Source: Phycisphaerae bacterium
GTDB taxonomy: Bacteria > Planctomycetota > Phycisphaerae > UBA1845 > Fen-1342
Assembly (NCBI GenBank): GCA_030428945.1
Contig: JAUIEC010000001.1
Location: 530,438 to 594,437, forward strand
DNA length: 64,000 nt
Reading direction: 5' to 3'
Every line of letters begins with the position of its first letter. The first letter of the stretch is position 1. Below the pieces are notes generated by a model that saw only the letters and a list, made by a program, of their open reading frames with translations, did no database searches and had not been told where the DNA came from. Shown here piece after piece: positions 63,243-64,000 of the stretch. Both the position numbers and the translations under genes were made by a program.

Positions 63243-64000
63243 TTAGATGGAGCGCCGACGCGTTGCCAGTAAAGCCAGGCCCGCCAGCATCATCAGGCTG
63301 GCCGGTTCAGGGAGAATCGCCAGGGCCGAATTCTGCTGGCTGGTTGTCGCGTCCAGGGTGAAGATCGGGTCGTATGCCACGGTGCTCGGATTGAGCGTGC
63401 CGATCTCCAGGAAACCCGAATTGAGGTTCTGGGTCAGCAGGAACAAGTCGCCGTTGTACCACTCCAGCGCGGTCCGACGCGCATTGTGGTCCAGAAAACC
63501 GACTCGCGTCGTCTGTCCGGTCAGCCGATCAACGGTGCTGAGATCATCTGTCTCGTGCGAGGTCGCGTACAAGGTGTCTGTCAGCGGGTCGTAGCCGGCA
63601 CCGCTGAAGCCATTGAAGGCACCGTCCATCAGTCCGATCTCGGTCTCGATCGGGTTGGTCGGATCTGTCAGATCCAGCCTCACCAGGCGCCCACCGTCGA
63701 ACTGAACCGAGGTGTAACCGTAGACATCATCACCGATTCGAGTCATCGAAGCGTAGCGGTGCTGCAGGGACCCGAGAGTCGTCAGCGACGGTGTACCACT
63801 GGTCGGATTCTCGACTCTGACGATGCTCGGGGTTCCGTCGACGTTTGCAACTGCAAGAACGTCCCCTCCCTCTTGCACGAACATGGATCCAACCGTGTAG
63901 GGAAACGCGAAAGTCTCATGAGTTGTGTTGCCGTTTCCGTCGTCAGTGACACGGTACGCAGTTGTACTCGCGGTCGCGAGATACACGGTGTCTGCCTGGC
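63243..64000 (-). CDS. PEP-CTERM protein, 5' end outside window
   Basis: At least 251 residues; the frame is open to the right edge, so the N terminus and signal peptide are missing. The visible part is a run of beta-propeller-like strands (TVYLATASTTAYRVTDDG, DPLTDTLYATSHETDDLSTVD) ending PEPASLMMLAGLALLATRRRS, an exosortase tail. It is upstream of, and nine bases from, the multi-pass glycosyltransferase-like gene on the same strand. No exosortase is seen. Confidence 0.85.
   Translation of the reverse strand, partial: QADTVYLATASTTAYRVTDDGNGNTTHETFAFPYTVGSMFVQEGGDVLAVANVDGTPSIVRVENPTSGTPSLTTLGSLQHRYASMTRIGDDVYGYTSVQFDGGRLVRLDLTDPTNPIETEIGLMDGAFNGFSGAGYDPLTDTLYATSHETDDLSTVDRLTGQTTRVGFLDHNARRTALEWYNGDLFLLTQNLNSGFLEIGTLNPSTVAYDPIFTLDATTSQQNSALAILPEPASLMMLAGLALLATRRRSI

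Overview
The window is GC-rich DNA (about 65-70% by eye) from a bacterium most like a Planctomycetota member, probably of the Phycisphaerae. The lineage call is inference from several markers. There are PEP-CTERM sorting tails with a PEP motif, a hydrophobic run and a terminal RRR (15397-16128 and 63243-64000). One large secreted protein carries dockerin-like and DxDxxG calcium-binding repeats (5021-8884). A membrane protein carries the zinc-ribbon tail of the CxxCxYxLRGLxxPRCPECG type that is common in this phylum (1431-1715). The intergenic gaps are full of short palindromes and tandem repeats.

Layout. 1-5,000: the end of a YebC-like regulator, a lipocalin lipoprotein, a structured gap with a terminator, a small zinc-ribbon membrane protein, an HDOD-GGDEF protein, a repeat-filled gap, and rpsL-rpsG with their own promoter and a terminator-like leader hairpin. 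5,000-17,600: a mosaic secreted protein, an anti-sigma/antagonist pair, a degenerate receiver protein, a two-gene betaine-lipid (DGTS) operon, a sulfatase-fold/TPR lipoprotein, a PEP-CTERM protein and a lipoprotein with a secretin-like C terminus. 17,600-29,700: an exported M28 peptidase divergent from lutABC (lactate oxidation), an unknown lipoprotein, a 0.7 kb repeat block, a GlmU-like left-handed beta-helix protein, and a WecA/TagO-type transferase translationally coupled to an O-antigen-ligase-like protein.

29,767-56,744 is one flagellar cluster of about 27 kb, all on the minus strand. In transcription order it runs TPR protein, flgN-like, fleS, fleR, flgB, flgC, fliE, fliF, fliG, fliH, fliI, fliJ, MotE-like, fliK, flgD, flgE, flbD, fliL, fliN, fliO, fliP, fliQ, fliR, flhB, flhA, flhF, small membrane protein, fliA, small acidic protein. 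It encodes the export gate, ATPase complex, MS ring, part of the C ring, proximal rod and hook, plus its own regulators. A near-perfect sigma-54 promoter lies between fleR and flgB. A recurring CCGATAG(A/C)A element, resembling the -10 box of the flagellar sigma factor FliA, lies before several flagellar and GGDEF genes. Genes for fliM, motA/motB, flhG, filament and distal rod are not in the window.

56,958-64,000: a GGDEF protein divergent from the flagellar cluster, hutI, a small lipoprotein, a CSPTR-type sulfatase, a multi-pass glycosyltransferase-like protein and the 3' part of a second PEP-CTERM gene. GC content looks lower from about 60,150 onward. I found no tRNA, rRNA, CRISPR array, prophage or intact insertion sequence.
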